Shown: positions 41,579 to 50,286 of the stretch, in pieces
Numbering within the stretch: position 1 is the first letter of the stretch
Layout of the letters: every line of letters starts with the position of its first letter
Assembly: GCA_910575615.1 (NCBI GenBank)
Contig: CAJTEX010000001.1
Span: 124,001-188,000, forward strand
From: Bacteroidales bacterium
GTDB lineage: Bacteria; Bacteroidota; Bacteroidia; Bacteroidales; Muribaculaceae
Length of the DNA stretch: 64,000 nucleotides
Direction: 5' to 3'
The notes under the pieces: generated by a model
The model's input: the letters and a program-made list of their open reading frames with translations, nothing else
The model's database searches: none
Told to the model about the DNA's origin: nothing
Position numbers and translations under genes: made by a program

Positions 41579-43510
41579 TTGGGCCGTAAAGGATTCAGCG
41601 GATTGCAGTGGTTGTCGTTGATGGCGATGGCCATGGTCGTGGTGTCGGTATTCGCCCAGACACCGCGCAAGGGGACAATGCGCCGTGACACCACCCCCAT
41701 CCGCCCCACCATCCCCACCGCCAACCGCAACCAGGCCGGGCGTGTCTTCCTTGAGCGCGCCGACGTGCTGAAGAAAGCCGCCGACGCAGACTACCAGATA
41801 GTGGTCGGGAATGTGGAGTTCAGGCGCGGAGGCATGTTCATGTATTGCGACAGCGCCCATTTCTATGACTCCCCCGGGGCCATCGAGGCCTACGGCAATG
41901 TCAGGATGCAACAGGGCGACACCCTCTTTGTCTATGCCGACGAGCTTGACTATGCCGACACCACCCAGCTGGCTGTCCTATACGCCGATTTCGGCAAGAA
42001 AGTGAGGCTCATCAACCGCGATGTCACCCTGACCACAGACATCTTCAACTACGACCTCGGCATCGACCTGGGATATTACGAGGTGGGGGGCGTGCTGACC
42101 GACCCCAAGAACCGGCTCACCTCATGGTATGGGGAATACTCCCCGACAACCAAAGACGCGCTCTTCCGCGACAGGGTGGAGCTTCACAGCCTCCGCGACA
42201 ACGACACCCTCGACATCTTCTCGGAGCAGATGCTCTACAACACCAACACCCACATCGCCATCCTCGACACGGTCTCGACCATAGTCTCGAAAGATGGCAC
42301 AATCCATACCACCGACGGTGTCTACAACACCGACACCCATCAGGCCGACCTCTACCGCCGCTCGCTCGTGGTGGCGAAAAACGGCAACACCCTCACCGGC
42401 GACACCCTCTATTACGACCAGCTGACCGGCTTCGGCGAGGCTTTCGGAAACATAGAGATGGTAGACACCGCCAAGAAGGTCACGTTGCTCGGCGACTACG
42501 GATTCTATTACGAGGATGCCGACTCGGCGCGTGTCTACGGCCATGCCCTGGCCAAGGAGTATTCCCAGGCCGACACCCTCTATCTCCACGGCGACACCAT
42601 ATCCACCTTCCGCCGTGTCTTCCTCCCGGAGGTCGCGGATGACGGGCCGCGGGCGATGCTCCCCGCGATGGCCCCGGTGGCTGTCGACTCCATTTCTGCC
42701 GACTCCATATCAGATGGAGCCATGTCAGCTGGCGTCATGGCCTTGGACTCCATGGCTGTCGATTCCATCCCGGTCGACTCCGTGGCAGCCGCTCCTGTCA
42801 TTCCAGACTCTGTGGCGGCTGTGATGATGCCAGCCGACTCCGTGGCCACAGCCATTCCACCCAAGGCCGAACCGGCGTTGCCCGACACGGTCCATTATCT
42901 GGTGGCCTATCCAAATGTGAAATTCTTCCGCGTCGACCTGCAGGGGCTTTGCGACTCGATGACATTCGTCAGCAAAGACTCCCTGCTCCATCTCGACAAG
43001 CATCCTGTGGTCTGGAATGAGAACAAGCAGATTTTCGGGAACAAGATAATACTCCATCTCAACGACTCGACGGTCGACTGGGCGAGACTCCCCGAATTCG
43101 GCTTCGTGGCCGAGCATATCGATGAGGAATTCTACAACCAGCTCACCGGAAAGGAGATGTTTGCCACATTCGACAATGGCGAGCTGCGCCATCTCGATGT
43201 CAGCGGCAATGTGCAGGCCATAATGCTGCCGCAGGAGAATGACTCCACCTACAACAAAATCGCCAACCTCGAAAGCTCATACATGGCCGCTGATTTCCTC
43301 AACCAGGAGCTGCGGCGCATGAAACTCTGGCCCGAGACCTCCGGCACGATGACTCCGCTGTATCTCGCGAAGAAACAGTTGTACTACCTGCCGCAGTTCA
43401 GATGGTTCGAGCCGCTGCGCCCCCGCAAGCCCGAGGATGTGTTTGTCATCCCCCAGGAGATGCGCGACCTCTTCGCCGAACCTCCTTTCGGCACCTCGCG
43501 CCGTCAGTGA
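41579..43510 (+). CDS. OstA-like (LptA/LptD N-terminal type) protein
   Basis: Exported protein of 643 residues, probably in LPS transport to the outer membrane. It carries OstA/LptA beta-jellyroll repeats: YGNVRMQQGDTLFVYADELD at about 101-120, GTIHTTDGVYNTDTHQADLY, then GNTLTGDTLYYDQLTGFGEA. A low-complexity insert rich in Val-Asp-Ser and Ala (VDSISADS, SMAVDSIPVDSVAAAP; about 362-425) splits the repeats before a C-terminal OstA-like segment (FFRVDLQGLCDSM onward). The start shown is TTG at 41579, which gives a full signal peptide; the ATG at 41621 would truncate it. It lies between the surA-like gene and the M18 peptidase. Confidence 0.82.
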   Translation: MGRKGFSGLQWLSLMAMAMVVVSVFAQTPRKGTMRRDTTPIRPTIPTANRNQAGRVFLERADVLKKAADADYQIVVGNVEFRRGGMFMYCDSAHFYDSPGAIEAYGNVRMQQGDTLFVYADELDYADTTQLAVLYADFGKKVRLINRDVTLTTDIFNYDLGIDLGYYEVGGVLTDPKNRLTSWYGEYSPTTKDALFRDRVELHSLRDNDTLDIFSEQMLYNTNTHIAILDTVSTIVSKDGTIHTTDGVYNTDTHQADLYRRSLVVAKNGNTLTGDTLYYDQLTGFGEAFGNIEMVDTAKKVTLLGDYGFYYEDADSARVYGHALAKEYSQADTLYLHGDTISTFRRVFLPEVADDGPRAMLPAMAPVAVDSISADSISDGAMSAGVMALDSMAVDSIPVDSVAAAPVIPDSVAAVMMPADSVATAIPPKAEPALPDTVHYLVAYPNVKFFRVDLQGLCDSMTFVSKDSLLHLDKHPVVWNENKQIFGNKIILHLNDSTVDWARLPEFGFVAEHIDEEFYNQLTGKEMFATFDNGELRHLDVSGNVQAIMLPQENDSTYNKIANLESSYMAADFLNQELRRMKLWPETSGTMTPLYLAKKQLYYLPQFRWFEPLRPRKPEDVFVIPQEMRDLFAEPPFGTSRRQ

Positions 43511-43546
43511 CAGATATTGCCAACCACCTTAAATCAGACAACCCCT

Positions 43547-44833
43547 ATGAAACCCCAGACCGCCGACCTGCTGAAGTTCCTCAATGAATCACCCTGCAAT
43601 TTCCTTGCGGTGAAGAATCTCACCGACCGCCTTGACAGGGCGGGGTTCACCCCCATCGACATGGCTGACAAATGGAACCTGAAGCCGGGCGACCGCCGCT
43701 ATGTGGTAAAGAACTCGTCGGCGGTGTTCGCCTTCATCGTCGGGGAAGACCCGGCGGCGGGATTCAAGATAATATCCGCCCATTCCGACTCTCCCGGCTT
43801 CCGCATCAAGCCCAACGCCGAGATAGTCAACGAGGGGGGCGTGGTGACGCTCAACACCGAGGTCTACGGCGGCCCGATACTTTACACATGGTTTGACCGT
43901 CCGCTGTCGATATCAGGCCGCGTGATTCTGCGTGGCGAGTCGCCTTTGCGCCCCGTCACTCGCTTTGTCAATTTCTGCCGTCCTTTGCTCACCATCCCCC
44001 ACCTGGCCATCCATTACAACCGCTCTGTCAATGACGGCAACCCCCTGTCGAAGCAGCGCGACATGCTCCCGGTGCTGGGACGCGTCGCCTCGAAAGAGGA
44101 GGGGAAGGGGTTGCTCACCCGTATGGTCGCCGCCGAGCTGGGTGTGGCTCCGGAGGAGATTCTCGACTTTGACCTGACGCTTTACGACACCACTCCGGCG
44201 TGCCTCTTCGGGCTTAATGAGGAATTCATATCCTCGGGCCGTATCGACGACCTGGAGATGGCCCACGCGGCTGTCACGGCCCTTACCGCTTCGGCGGAGT
44301 CGGGTCGGGCCGACGCGATGACCCGGGTGATGGCCATATTCGACAACGAGGAGACCGGCTCGGGCACCAAGCAGGGAGCCGCATCGCCGATTCTGAGGGG
44401 GATTTTCCAACGTCTGTGTGGCGATTTCGAGACATATTCCCGCGCTGTGGCCAACTCCTTCATGGTGTCGGCCGACAACGGCCATGCCCTCCACCCCAAC
44501 TATCCGTCGAAGCAGGATCCCACCAACCATCCTGTCCCAGGCGACGGCCCGGTGGTTAAAATCAACGCCAACTGCAAGTATATGACCGACGCGAGGTCGG
44601 CGGCGGTGTTCCGTGGCATATGCGAACGGGCTGATGTCGCCTGCCAGGTGTTTGTCAACCACAGCGACACCCCGGGAGGCTCCACCCTGGGCAACATCCT
44701 GACATCCCAGATTGAGCTTGACGGTGTCGACATGGGCGCACCCCAGTGGGCCATGCATTCATGCCGCGAGACTGCGGCCGTGGCCGACCACCTGTCGATA
44801 ATCGACGCTTTCACCGCCTTCTACTCCCTCTGA
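43547..44833 (+). CDS. M18-family aminopeptidase
   Basis: Cytoplasmic dizinc aminopeptidase of 428 residues from the ATG at 43547 (MKPQTADLLKFLNES). Metal-site motifs of the M18 family are visible: SAHSDSPGFRIKP with the first His and Asp (about 83-95), FDNEETGSGTKQGA with the Glu pair (about 265-278), and the C-terminal MHSCRETAAVAD with the last His. The N-terminus FLNESPCNFLAVKNL is typical. It removes N-terminal residues, often acidic or hydrophobic. It is the last gene of the surA-ostA run and is followed by a strong terminator. Confidence 0.93.
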   Translation: MKPQTADLLKFLNESPCNFLAVKNLTDRLDRAGFTPIDMADKWNLKPGDRRYVVKNSSAVFAFIVGEDPAAGFKIISAHSDSPGFRIKPNAEIVNEGGVVTLNTEVYGGPILYTWFDRPLSISGRVILRGESPLRPVTRFVNFCRPLLTIPHLAIHYNRSVNDGNPLSKQRDMLPVLGRVASKEEGKGLLTRMVAAELGVAPEEILDFDLTLYDTTPACLFGLNEEFISSGRIDDLEMAHAAVTALTASAESGRADAMTRVMAIFDNEETGSGTKQGAASPILRGIFQRLCGDFETYSRAVANSFMVSADNGHALHPNYPSKQDPTNHPVPGDGPVVKINANCKYMTDARSAAVFRGICERADVACQVFVNHSDTPGGSTLGNILTSQIELDGVDMGAPQWAMHSCRETAAVADHLSIIDAFTAFYSL

Positions 44834-44886
44834 CCACGGCGGCACACGCGTGTGTGCTGTCTCGCCGGAGTTTAGGCATTAGACAT

Positions 44887-44930
44887 ACAAACGGCCCCGC
44901 ATCCTGACTGATGGATGCGGGGCCGTTTGT
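44887..44930 (+). terminator. Terminator after the M18 peptidase gene
   Basis: Perfect 18-bp stem (44887-44904 with 44913-44930) with an 8-base loop. The ends are A/T-rich, so it can serve both this gene and the convergent FHA/protease gene. Confidence 0.88.
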
Positions 44931-44999
44931 GCCTGAGGTTACGGGGGTGGCCGGGAGGCCTGCAGGTCGGGCGGGGCCGGCAGGCCGGGGATGTATGGG

Positions 45000-46397
45000 T
45001 TAATGTATCGAGGAGATTGGCTCGATGAACCCGGTGGAGCGGCCGGCGATGGCCGAGGTGATGCCGACCACCACGAGCTGTCCCGATGGGTCGGTGATGA
45101 ACACCGGCCCTCCCGACGAGCCTTTCTCATAGGTCGTCTCGGTGGTGAGTATCATGCCGTCCTGGAGGCCGTCGGCGGCCACGGTGGCCGATCCATAGAC
45201 AGGGTTTATGTCGTTGTATGAGTTGGCTCCCAGGCCGAGCGGGAAGCTCAGCACAGTCAGTTTGGTGCCACGGCTCAGGGTGCGCGATGCTTCCGGGCTG
45301 AATGGCAGTCCGCCGGCACGTCCCGTGCTGACAGTGGCGAAATCACGCGCTCCTGTCGGGGCCACCGCCACAAGCTCGCCTGAGCGTGTGCGCCTAAGCT
45401 GGTCGCCGCTGCGGTCTGTCTGGCAGTCGCTTGATGAGAACAATATTTGGTCTCCGGTCGATGATACCGCTCCGAAACGGGCCACTACTTTCCCTCCATT
45501 GCCCGCCAGGATGTTGAGCGAGAGCATCTCGCGGCTGGTGTCGCCTCCGTCGAGGAAATACCATGGCTCGACGACATGCCGCGCCGTGACGAAACGGCCG
45601 TCGGAGAGCAGAAACCCGGTGCCTGACCATCCGGGAATCTGCCCTGAGCCGTTGCCGCATTTGATTTCATAGCGGTGGCCGTAAGGGGTGGTTACCTCAA
45701 ATCCGAGGGCCATCACATAGTAGACGCTTTTGTCGGCCTCTTTCATAGCGGCCTCGGATGGCGACCCGCCTGCGGCAGGGGCCTGGGATGGGGCTGACGG
45801 TCTTCTCCCCGCGCCGCCGTTGTCCGCGGTAGGATTACCGGTGGAGGATTGCTGTGGCTCAGACTGGCTGGCGGCCTGACGCGCCACAATCTCGTCAAGA
45901 CGGCGGTTGGCTGAAGAGAGTTCCGCGATTTTCCAGACTCCGAAACCGATGGCCGCCGCGGCCAGTATGGCCACGAACCAGAGCAGGGCGCTTCTGGACT
46001 GTCGCGGCGGTTTGGCGGCTACGTTGCCTGGTAAGGGGGCAGCGTCAGCTGATTGGAATCGCCTGAGGGGCTCGGAGGGGAATATCACCCCGAGACGCGG
46101 CCCGTCGGTCGACAGCCTTATCTCGTCGCCGCTGCGCAACACTGTCGGACGGAAAATCCGCTGCCCGTTGAGCAGGGTGGAGTTGGTGGGCGAAAGCGGT
46201 TCGAGTATGTATTGCCCGTTCTGGCGGCGGATTAGGGCATGGCGGCGGCTGACGGTAGGGGTGTCGTCATAGAAGCGCACCGTGGCCTGCGGGTCGCGGC
46301 CAAGCAGCGCCACATCGTCATTCACCGGGAGCCGGAAGCCGAACGGGTGGAGTCTTCCGGCGTAGTGGTATTCAATATAATAGGTCAGAGAGGACAT
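45000..46397 (-). CDS. FHA-domain membrane protein with trypsin-like protease domain
   Basis: Protein of 465 residues. An N-terminal FHA phosphothreonine-binding domain (about 28-95) shows LLGRDPQATVRF, SRRHALI and NSTLLNG. A single membrane helix spans about 137-157, followed by a Ser/Gln/Pro-rich linker. A trypsin-like protease domain covers about 225-465 with His274 in TARHVV, Asp352 in ARDFATV and Ser428 in KGSSGGPV. Topology suggests a cytoplasmic FHA domain and an external protease, so it may pass phosphorylation state across the membrane. The substrate is unknown. It is the last gene of the greA-HIT-TlpA-glycosyltransferase run (25 bases from the glycosyltransferase). Confidence 0.85.
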   Translation of the reverse strand: MSSLTYYIEYHYAGRLHPFGFRLPVNDDVALLGRDPQATVRFYDDTPTVSRRHALIRRQNGQYILEPLSPTNSTLLNGQRIFRPTVLRSGDEIRLSTDGPRLGVIFPSEPLRRFQSADAAPLPGNVAAKPPRQSRSALLWFVAILAAAAIGFGVWKIAELSSANRRLDEIVARQAASQSEPQQSSTGNPTADNGGAGRRPSAPSQAPAAGGSPSEAAMKEADKSVYYVMALGFEVTTPYGHRYEIKCGNGSGQIPGWSGTGFLLSDGRFVTARHVVEPWYFLDGGDTSREMLSLNILAGNGGKVVARFGAVSSTGDQILFSSSDCQTDRSGDQLRRTRSGELVAVAPTGARDFATVSTGRAGGLPFSPEASRTLSRGTKLTVLSFPLGLGANSYNDINPVYGSATVAADGLQDGMILTTETTYEKGSSGGPVFITDPSGQLVVVGITSAIAGRSTGFIEPISSIH

Positions 46398-46422
46398 AAG
46401 AGAGCAGGTTGGAGTGGCTTGT

Positions 46423-47550
46423 TTATTTCAGGCGTGATTGCCAGAATGAGAGGAAACGTCGCGCGACAACGGAGCATTCGTTGTTGCGCATCACGAAATC
46501 GCGTGAGGCCTGTCCGAGGGGACGCAATTCCTCGGGGTGTGTGAGGATGTGGTCAAACATTGCTGTCATCCCGTCGAGGTCGACCGGGGAGTTTATGACA
46601 GGGCGGCGCAGGGGGGTGTCGGGCTCGCCGATGAAGTCATAGAACCCAGGTTCGCCCCCCGAGACGGTCGGTATCCCGTAGGCCATCGACAGCAGCGCGT
46701 TGGTGGCCGGTGTATGGCTGTAAGCCTGGTCGACTACCACATGCGCGCTCCTCATCAGAGAGATATACTCGTCATATGGGCGGTTTTCAACGATGACCAG
46801 CTCACCCTTTCCCGGGTTGCGGTTGATGGCGCGCCTGGCGGCTGTCTCGAGCAGGTCGGTGCCCTTCTCCTCCATACGTCCGCGGTGGCGTCCGAGCATT
46901 ATCCTTACCGGCCGGGGCGATTCCGGAAGGTCGACAGGGCCCAGGGAGCAGGTGTCGATGGGTATGCCGCCGTAAGCGGTCTTGTCGTCGGGCAGGCGGC
47001 GCGCCAATGCCAGATGGTATTCGTAAAGGGCGCTGACAGCCCCGTCAATCCCGGCGTAGAACTCCTCGCACCAGTCGCTGAGCGGAGGTGTCTGCCACGC
47101 GGGTATGATCTCAGGATGCCGCAGGGCGTATGGCGCGGGGCGGTCGCCGATGCGGAACTCGTTGTACCGCAGAGGGCTGTCTGGGTCGAGGCATTCCTCG
47201 ATATAGGGGAGGTCGGTGGCGAGGGCAGTGAGGAACACCGCACCGTTGTCTCGCCTGAGCCGGTTGAACACCTTCCTGACCCTGCCGGGCTTGAGGTCGA
47301 GAAACACCGGGTTGGAGACGCTGACCGCGTCGTAGCCCTTGAGCCGGCGGCGCAGCGGCCCGTTGAGCCTCGCCCATAGCGCGAGACCCCCGGCTTTCCC
47401 GGGAAAGGGACGCCGGAGGTCTATGTCGCGGTCGGTCTGCATGAATCCGCTGCCCGAGGAGGCCACGGTGACGTCGCAGCCCAGTCGCCGCAACCCTGTG
47501 GCCAGGGTGCGGTGGAAGTTGCTTGCGTCGCCCATCAGCAGGATTCTCAT
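46423..47550 (-). CDS. Glycosyltransferase, GT4/GT-B type
   Basis: Cytoplasmic protein of 375 residues beginning MRILLMGDASNFHRTLATGL, the N-terminal strand and Gly-rich turn of a GT-B fold. The C-terminal Rossmann half shows RIMLGRHRGRMEEKGTDLLE and the nucleotide-sugar region ELVIVENRPYDEYISLMRSA, then SHTPATNALLSMAYGIPTVS with conserved Glu-containing GEPGFYDF. This fits family GT4. Donor and acceptor are unknown. It is packed between the DUF4369/TlpA-like gene (21 bases) and the FHA/protease gene (25 bases), so it is not part of a recognisable polysaccharide cluster here. Confidence 0.82.
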   Translation of the reverse strand: MRILLMGDASNFHRTLATGLRRLGCDVTVASSGSGFMQTDRDIDLRRPFPGKAGGLALWARLNGPLRRRLKGYDAVSVSNPVFLDLKPGRVRKVFNRLRRDNGAVFLTALATDLPYIEECLDPDSPLRYNEFRIGDRPAPYALRHPEIIPAWQTPPLSDWCEEFYAGIDGAVSALYEYHLALARRLPDDKTAYGGIPIDTCSLGPVDLPESPRPVRIMLGRHRGRMEEKGTDLLETAARRAINRNPGKGELVIVENRPYDEYISLMRSAHVVVDQAYSHTPATNALLSMAYGIPTVSGGEPGFYDFIGEPDTPLRRPVINSPVDLDGMTAMFDHILTHPEELRPLGQASRDFVMRNNECSVVARRFLSFWQSRLK

Positions 47551-47571
47551 CAGGCCGTGGATTTGGGGGTG

Positions 47572-48693
47572 TCAGAGATAGCGGCTGACTGAGGAGTCAA
47601 GCCTGTTGAGGGTCTCGACGCGCTCCACGAGGTCGCCGTTGCGGTTGATGATGAAAATCGCCGGGAGGGTGGAGATGTTGTAGTCGATGAGGGCCTCGGC
47701 ACCGTCGCGGGGTGAGTTGTAGACGGTGATCCAGGGGAGGTTGCGGGCCGACTCCTTCCACTGGAACTCGTCGTCGTCGAGTCCGACCTGGTAGATTTCG
47801 AGCCCCTGGGCCTTGTGGGTGGAATATACCTTGTTTAGCTCCACGTTGAGGGCCTGCGAGCCCTGGGCGGTGTAGGCGGTGAAGCAGAGTATGACCACTT
47901 TGCCCGACGAAGCTACGTCAGAGAGCTTGTGGGCAACCCCTTTCTCATCCATTAGGTCGATTTCGGGGAACTGCATCTCGCGGGCCACAATCGTGTCGGT
48001 GGGCGCCGACGGCGACATGCCTGTCTTGCGGTTTGAAAGGTAGATATCTTTCAGCAGCGCGGTGCGCGGGTCTGAGGGGCGGTGCTGTGTGTAGGCGTTG
48101 GCTACGGCCCCGATGATGCGCAGGTCGCTTTTCTCTTCGGGTGAGAAAATCAGCGTGTCGCCGACGCGGTGGAAAATCAGGTAGTAGGCGACGATGTCGG
48201 CAGGGTCGCGAAGTATCACCTCGGCCAGTCTGCGTTTCAGGTCGGGGTCAAACGCGGCCGCGCTCTCCCCGTCGGCTTTCGTGACTTTGGCGATGAGGTC
48301 GTTGACCTCCTGCATCTTGTCGGCCGACTCGGAGCCTGAGAGGCGTGTGGAAGCCTGGAGGTTGGCGGCATCGGCCTCGATGGTCACCGTCTCGATTGAG
48401 TCGATGGGGAAGTAGGCCGACTGTCCGCCGATGGAGAGACGCAGCAGTTCGGGGTGGCCGAACGGGAGGCCGGAGACCTTGAACGAGCCGTTCTTGTCGG
48501 CAGTGACGGTGTCGAGCGGATACCAGTTGCCGGCGGCGTTGGGGGCCTCGATCACGATGTCCTTGCCAGAGGCTCCGGCGATGGTGCCTTCAGCGCTCCA
48601 TTTCTTCTGGGAGCACCCGGCCAGCAGGAGCGCGGCTGCGAGCGGAGCGGCCATAGCCAGGCGGGATGAGAGGAGGATTCTTGACAGTTTCAT
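47572..48693 (-). CDS. DUF4369/TlpA-like lipoprotein lacking the CxxC motif
   Basis: Lipoprotein of 373 residues from the ATG at 48693; lipobox LLAGC with Cys27. An N-terminal DUF4369-like beta domain spans about 30-130 (WSAEGTIAGASGKDIVIEAP), a helical middle about 135-240, and a thioredoxin-fold C-terminal domain about 245-373. In the latter, where a redox protein has WCxxC, the sequence reads FTAYTAQGSQ, so both cysteines are missing. The cis-proline region (ISTLPAIFIINRNGDLVERV) is kept. It is therefore probably not an active disulfide reductase. It belongs to the greA operon, 19 bases after the HIT gene. Confidence 0.82.
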   Translation of the reverse strand: MKLSRILLSSRLAMAAPLAAALLLAGCSQKKWSAEGTIAGASGKDIVIEAPNAAGNWYPLDTVTADKNGSFKVSGLPFGHPELLRLSIGGQSAYFPIDSIETVTIEADAANLQASTRLSGSESADKMQEVNDLIAKVTKADGESAAAFDPDLKRRLAEVILRDPADIVAYYLIFHRVGDTLIFSPEEKSDLRIIGAVANAYTQHRPSDPRTALLKDIYLSNRKTGMSPSAPTDTIVAREMQFPEIDLMDEKGVAHKLSDVASSGKVVILCFTAYTAQGSQALNVELNKVYSTHKAQGLEIYQVGLDDDEFQWKESARNLPWITVYNSPRDGAEALIDYNISTLPAIFIINRNGDLVERVETLNRLDSSVSRYL

Positions 48694-48712
48694 AGTCGGG
48701 GGTGAGGATTGG

Positions 48713-49108
48713 TTATTCAAACTCGGCGGCTATCTTCGCGGCGATGCTCTCCATCTCCTCGGCGGGGAGGGTGAGCTTGGGGGCGCAGAAGTTCATGTCG
48801 GCTCCTGTCTCCATCGGCACCAGGTGGACATGGACATGGTTGACATCCAGCCCGATGACGGTCACTCCGACTTTCTTGCAGGGGATGGCCTTGCGGATGG
48901 CCTTGGCCACACGTTTGGCAAACAGCATCAGGGAGCTGTATTCCTCGTCGGAGAGGTCGAAGATGTAGTCGGTCTCCTTGCGGGGAATCACCAGCACGTG
49001 GCCCGGATGGACGGGGTTGATGTCGAGGAAGGCGAAGTGGTCTTTGTCCTCGGCCACCTTGTATGAGGGGATTTCCCCGGCGGCTATGCGTGAGAATATC
49101 GTTGCCAT
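48713..49108 (-). CDS. HIT-family nucleotide hydrolase
   Basis: Cytoplasmic protein of 131 residues of the histidine-triad family (HinT-like), which hydrolyses nucleoside phosphoramidates and related nucleotides. The start is MATIFSRIAAGEIPSYKVAE. The triad motif HVHVHLVP lies near residues 92-99, preceded by HPGHVLVIPRKE in the middle strand. It follows greA by 27 bases and precedes the DUF4369/TlpA-like gene by 19 bases. Greater substrate detail is not possible from sequence. Confidence 0.93.
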   Translation of the reverse strand: MATIFSRIAAGEIPSYKVAEDKDHFAFLDINPVHPGHVLVIPRKETDYIFDLSDEEYSSLMLFAKRVAKAIRKAIPCKKVGVTVIGLDVNHVHVHLVPMETGADMNFCAPKLTLPAEEMESIAAKIAAEFE

Positions 49109-49135
49109 TTTTTTCTGTCGGTGATGGGTTGTGGG

Positions 49136-49606
49136 TCAGAACGAGATTTCCTGGATCTCGAATTTCATTGTCCCGGCGGGAACCTTGATTTCCACCACGT
49201 CCCCTTTCTTGTGGCCCAGCAGGCCCTTGGCGATGGGGGTGGAGGCTCCGATTTTCTTCTCGCGGAGGTTGGCCTCGGAGTCGGCCACGATGGTGTATTC
49301 CACCTCTATGCCGTTGGCGGCGTTTTTCATCTTCACCTTCGACATGATGGCCACTTCGTCGGTCGAGAGCTTGCTCTCGTCGATGATGCGGGCGTTGGCC
49401 ACGAGGTCTTTGAGTTTGGCTATCTTCATCTCGAGCATGCCCTGGGCTTCCTTGGCAGCGTCGTATTCAGAGTTTTCAGAGAGGTCGCCCTTGTCGCGGG
49501 CTTCGGCGATGGCTGCGGATACGCGCGGACGCTCCACGCTTTCGAGGTAGGCTATCTCCTCCATTTTCTTTTTGTAGCCATCTTTGGTCATGTAGGTCAA
49601 GGCCAT
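49136..49606 (-). CDS. greA: Transcription elongation factor GreA
   Basis: Rescues backtracked RNA polymerase by stimulating transcript cleavage. It has 156 residues, the family length. The N-terminal coiled coil has RPRVSAAIAEARDKGDLSEN with the acidic tip (DLSENSEY) and AAKEAQGMLEMKIAKL. The C-terminal FKBP-like domain contains PIAKGLLGHKKGDVVEIKVP and ends in EISF. It is the first gene of a five-gene minus-strand operon. A canonical promoter lies 180 bases upstream, leaving a long leader. Confidence 0.96.
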   Translation of the reverse strand: MALTYMTKDGYKKKMEEIAYLESVERPRVSAAIAEARDKGDLSENSEYDAAKEAQGMLEMKIAKLKDLVANARIIDESKLSTDEVAIMSKVKMKNAANGIEVEYTIVADSEANLREKKIGASTPIAKGLLGHKKGDVVEIKVPAGTMKFEIQEISF

Positions 49607-49787
49607 GATATTTAGAACTTTTAGGATTTACAATGAAAATTAAGCGGCCTGGGGCGGCCGCCTTTTGATAAAATCGTTAGAGTAGTCCTCTTTTCAGCCG
49701 GTCAACACCAGGCTGGCGGCAAAAAACAATGCGCCTCGCCCTTGCGACGGGCGAGACCCAGTTTGAATTTGTCTTGGACTGTCACCG
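49607..49787 (-). promoter_or_regulatory. Long greA leader with hairpin
   Basis: About 175 bases between the predicted transcription start and the greA ATG. It contains a 7-bp hairpin (49735-49741 with 49749-49755) and a CAGCC/GGCTG pair nearby. No known riboswitch pattern was recognised; a leader RNA with regulatory role is possible. Confidence 0.45.
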
Positions 49788-49819
49788 CAAAGTTAGCTTA
49801 AAAATCTGACATGGCCAAA
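49788..49819 (-). promoter_or_regulatory. Canonical promoter of the greA operon
   Basis: -33 TTTG (minus strand of 49816-49819), 20-base gap, -7 TAACTTTG (49788-49795) followed by C. This is the best promoter match in the window. Confidence 0.85.
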
Positions 49820-49845
49820 TAAATGTTGTGCGGTGAGGGGGCGTT

Positions 49846-50199
49846 TCACTGCTCTTTCTCTGCCTGTTTCTCCTCCGGAGCGTCGTTGGGCCGGGTGGAG
49901 CGTCGGGGATTGGCCGGGAACCAGCCTTTGCGCACCCTTTCGCGTTGCTCAAACACTTCAAGGATGCTCCAGAAACAGGAGAAAGCGGCGACCGCGAGCA
50001 GGGTCTGCCAGAAGAAGTCGGTGACGGCCAGCGAGGCGGCCCCGGCTATGATGCCCCCCAGGAGGAAGGCCCACCAGCAGCGCACGCCGAAGTGGTATTC
50101 ACCTTTGATTACGAGCGGGTGGCAGATGCCGATTATCAGGAAGCTGCACAGGCCGAGGAGCAGGCCCGTCAGGTTGTGTTGGGCGAGGAATTCTGTCAT
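49846..50199 (-). CDS. DUF4491 membrane protein
   Basis: Small membrane protein of 117 residues with three predicted helices (LTGLLLGLCSFLIIGICHPL about 10-29, WWAFLLGGIIAGAASLAV about 42-59, and FWQTLLAVAAFSCFWSILEV about 63-82). A charged C-terminal tail follows, rich in Arg, Glu and Pro. The pattern HPLVIKGEYHFGVRCWW is typical of DUF4491, a Bacteroidota family of unknown function. It lies 87 bases after the muramidase gene and upstream of the greA promoter. Confidence 0.82.
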   Translation of the reverse strand: MTEFLAQHNLTGLLLGLCSFLIIGICHPLVIKGEYHFGVRCWWAFLLGGIIAGAASLAVTDFFWQTLLAVAAFSCFWSILEVFEQRERVRKGWFPANPRRSTRPNDAPEEKQAEKEQ

Positions 50200-50286
50200 T
50201 GCTTATTGATGGGAAATGTCGTGATGACAACAGGATGAAAGGATTGGAAGGAGAGCGGGCGGCTGACAGGTGGGGAGCGGACTGCG

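Noticed and set aside
46537-47379. 280-residue plus-strand ORF opposite the glycosyltransferase
   Set aside because: Antisense shadow of a GC-rich gene; the minus-strand protein has clear GT-B features.
48985-49000. CACGTG core as a possible parS site
   Set aside because: The bases around it do not form the 16-bp palindrome expected for parS; the core at about 51848 fails likewise.
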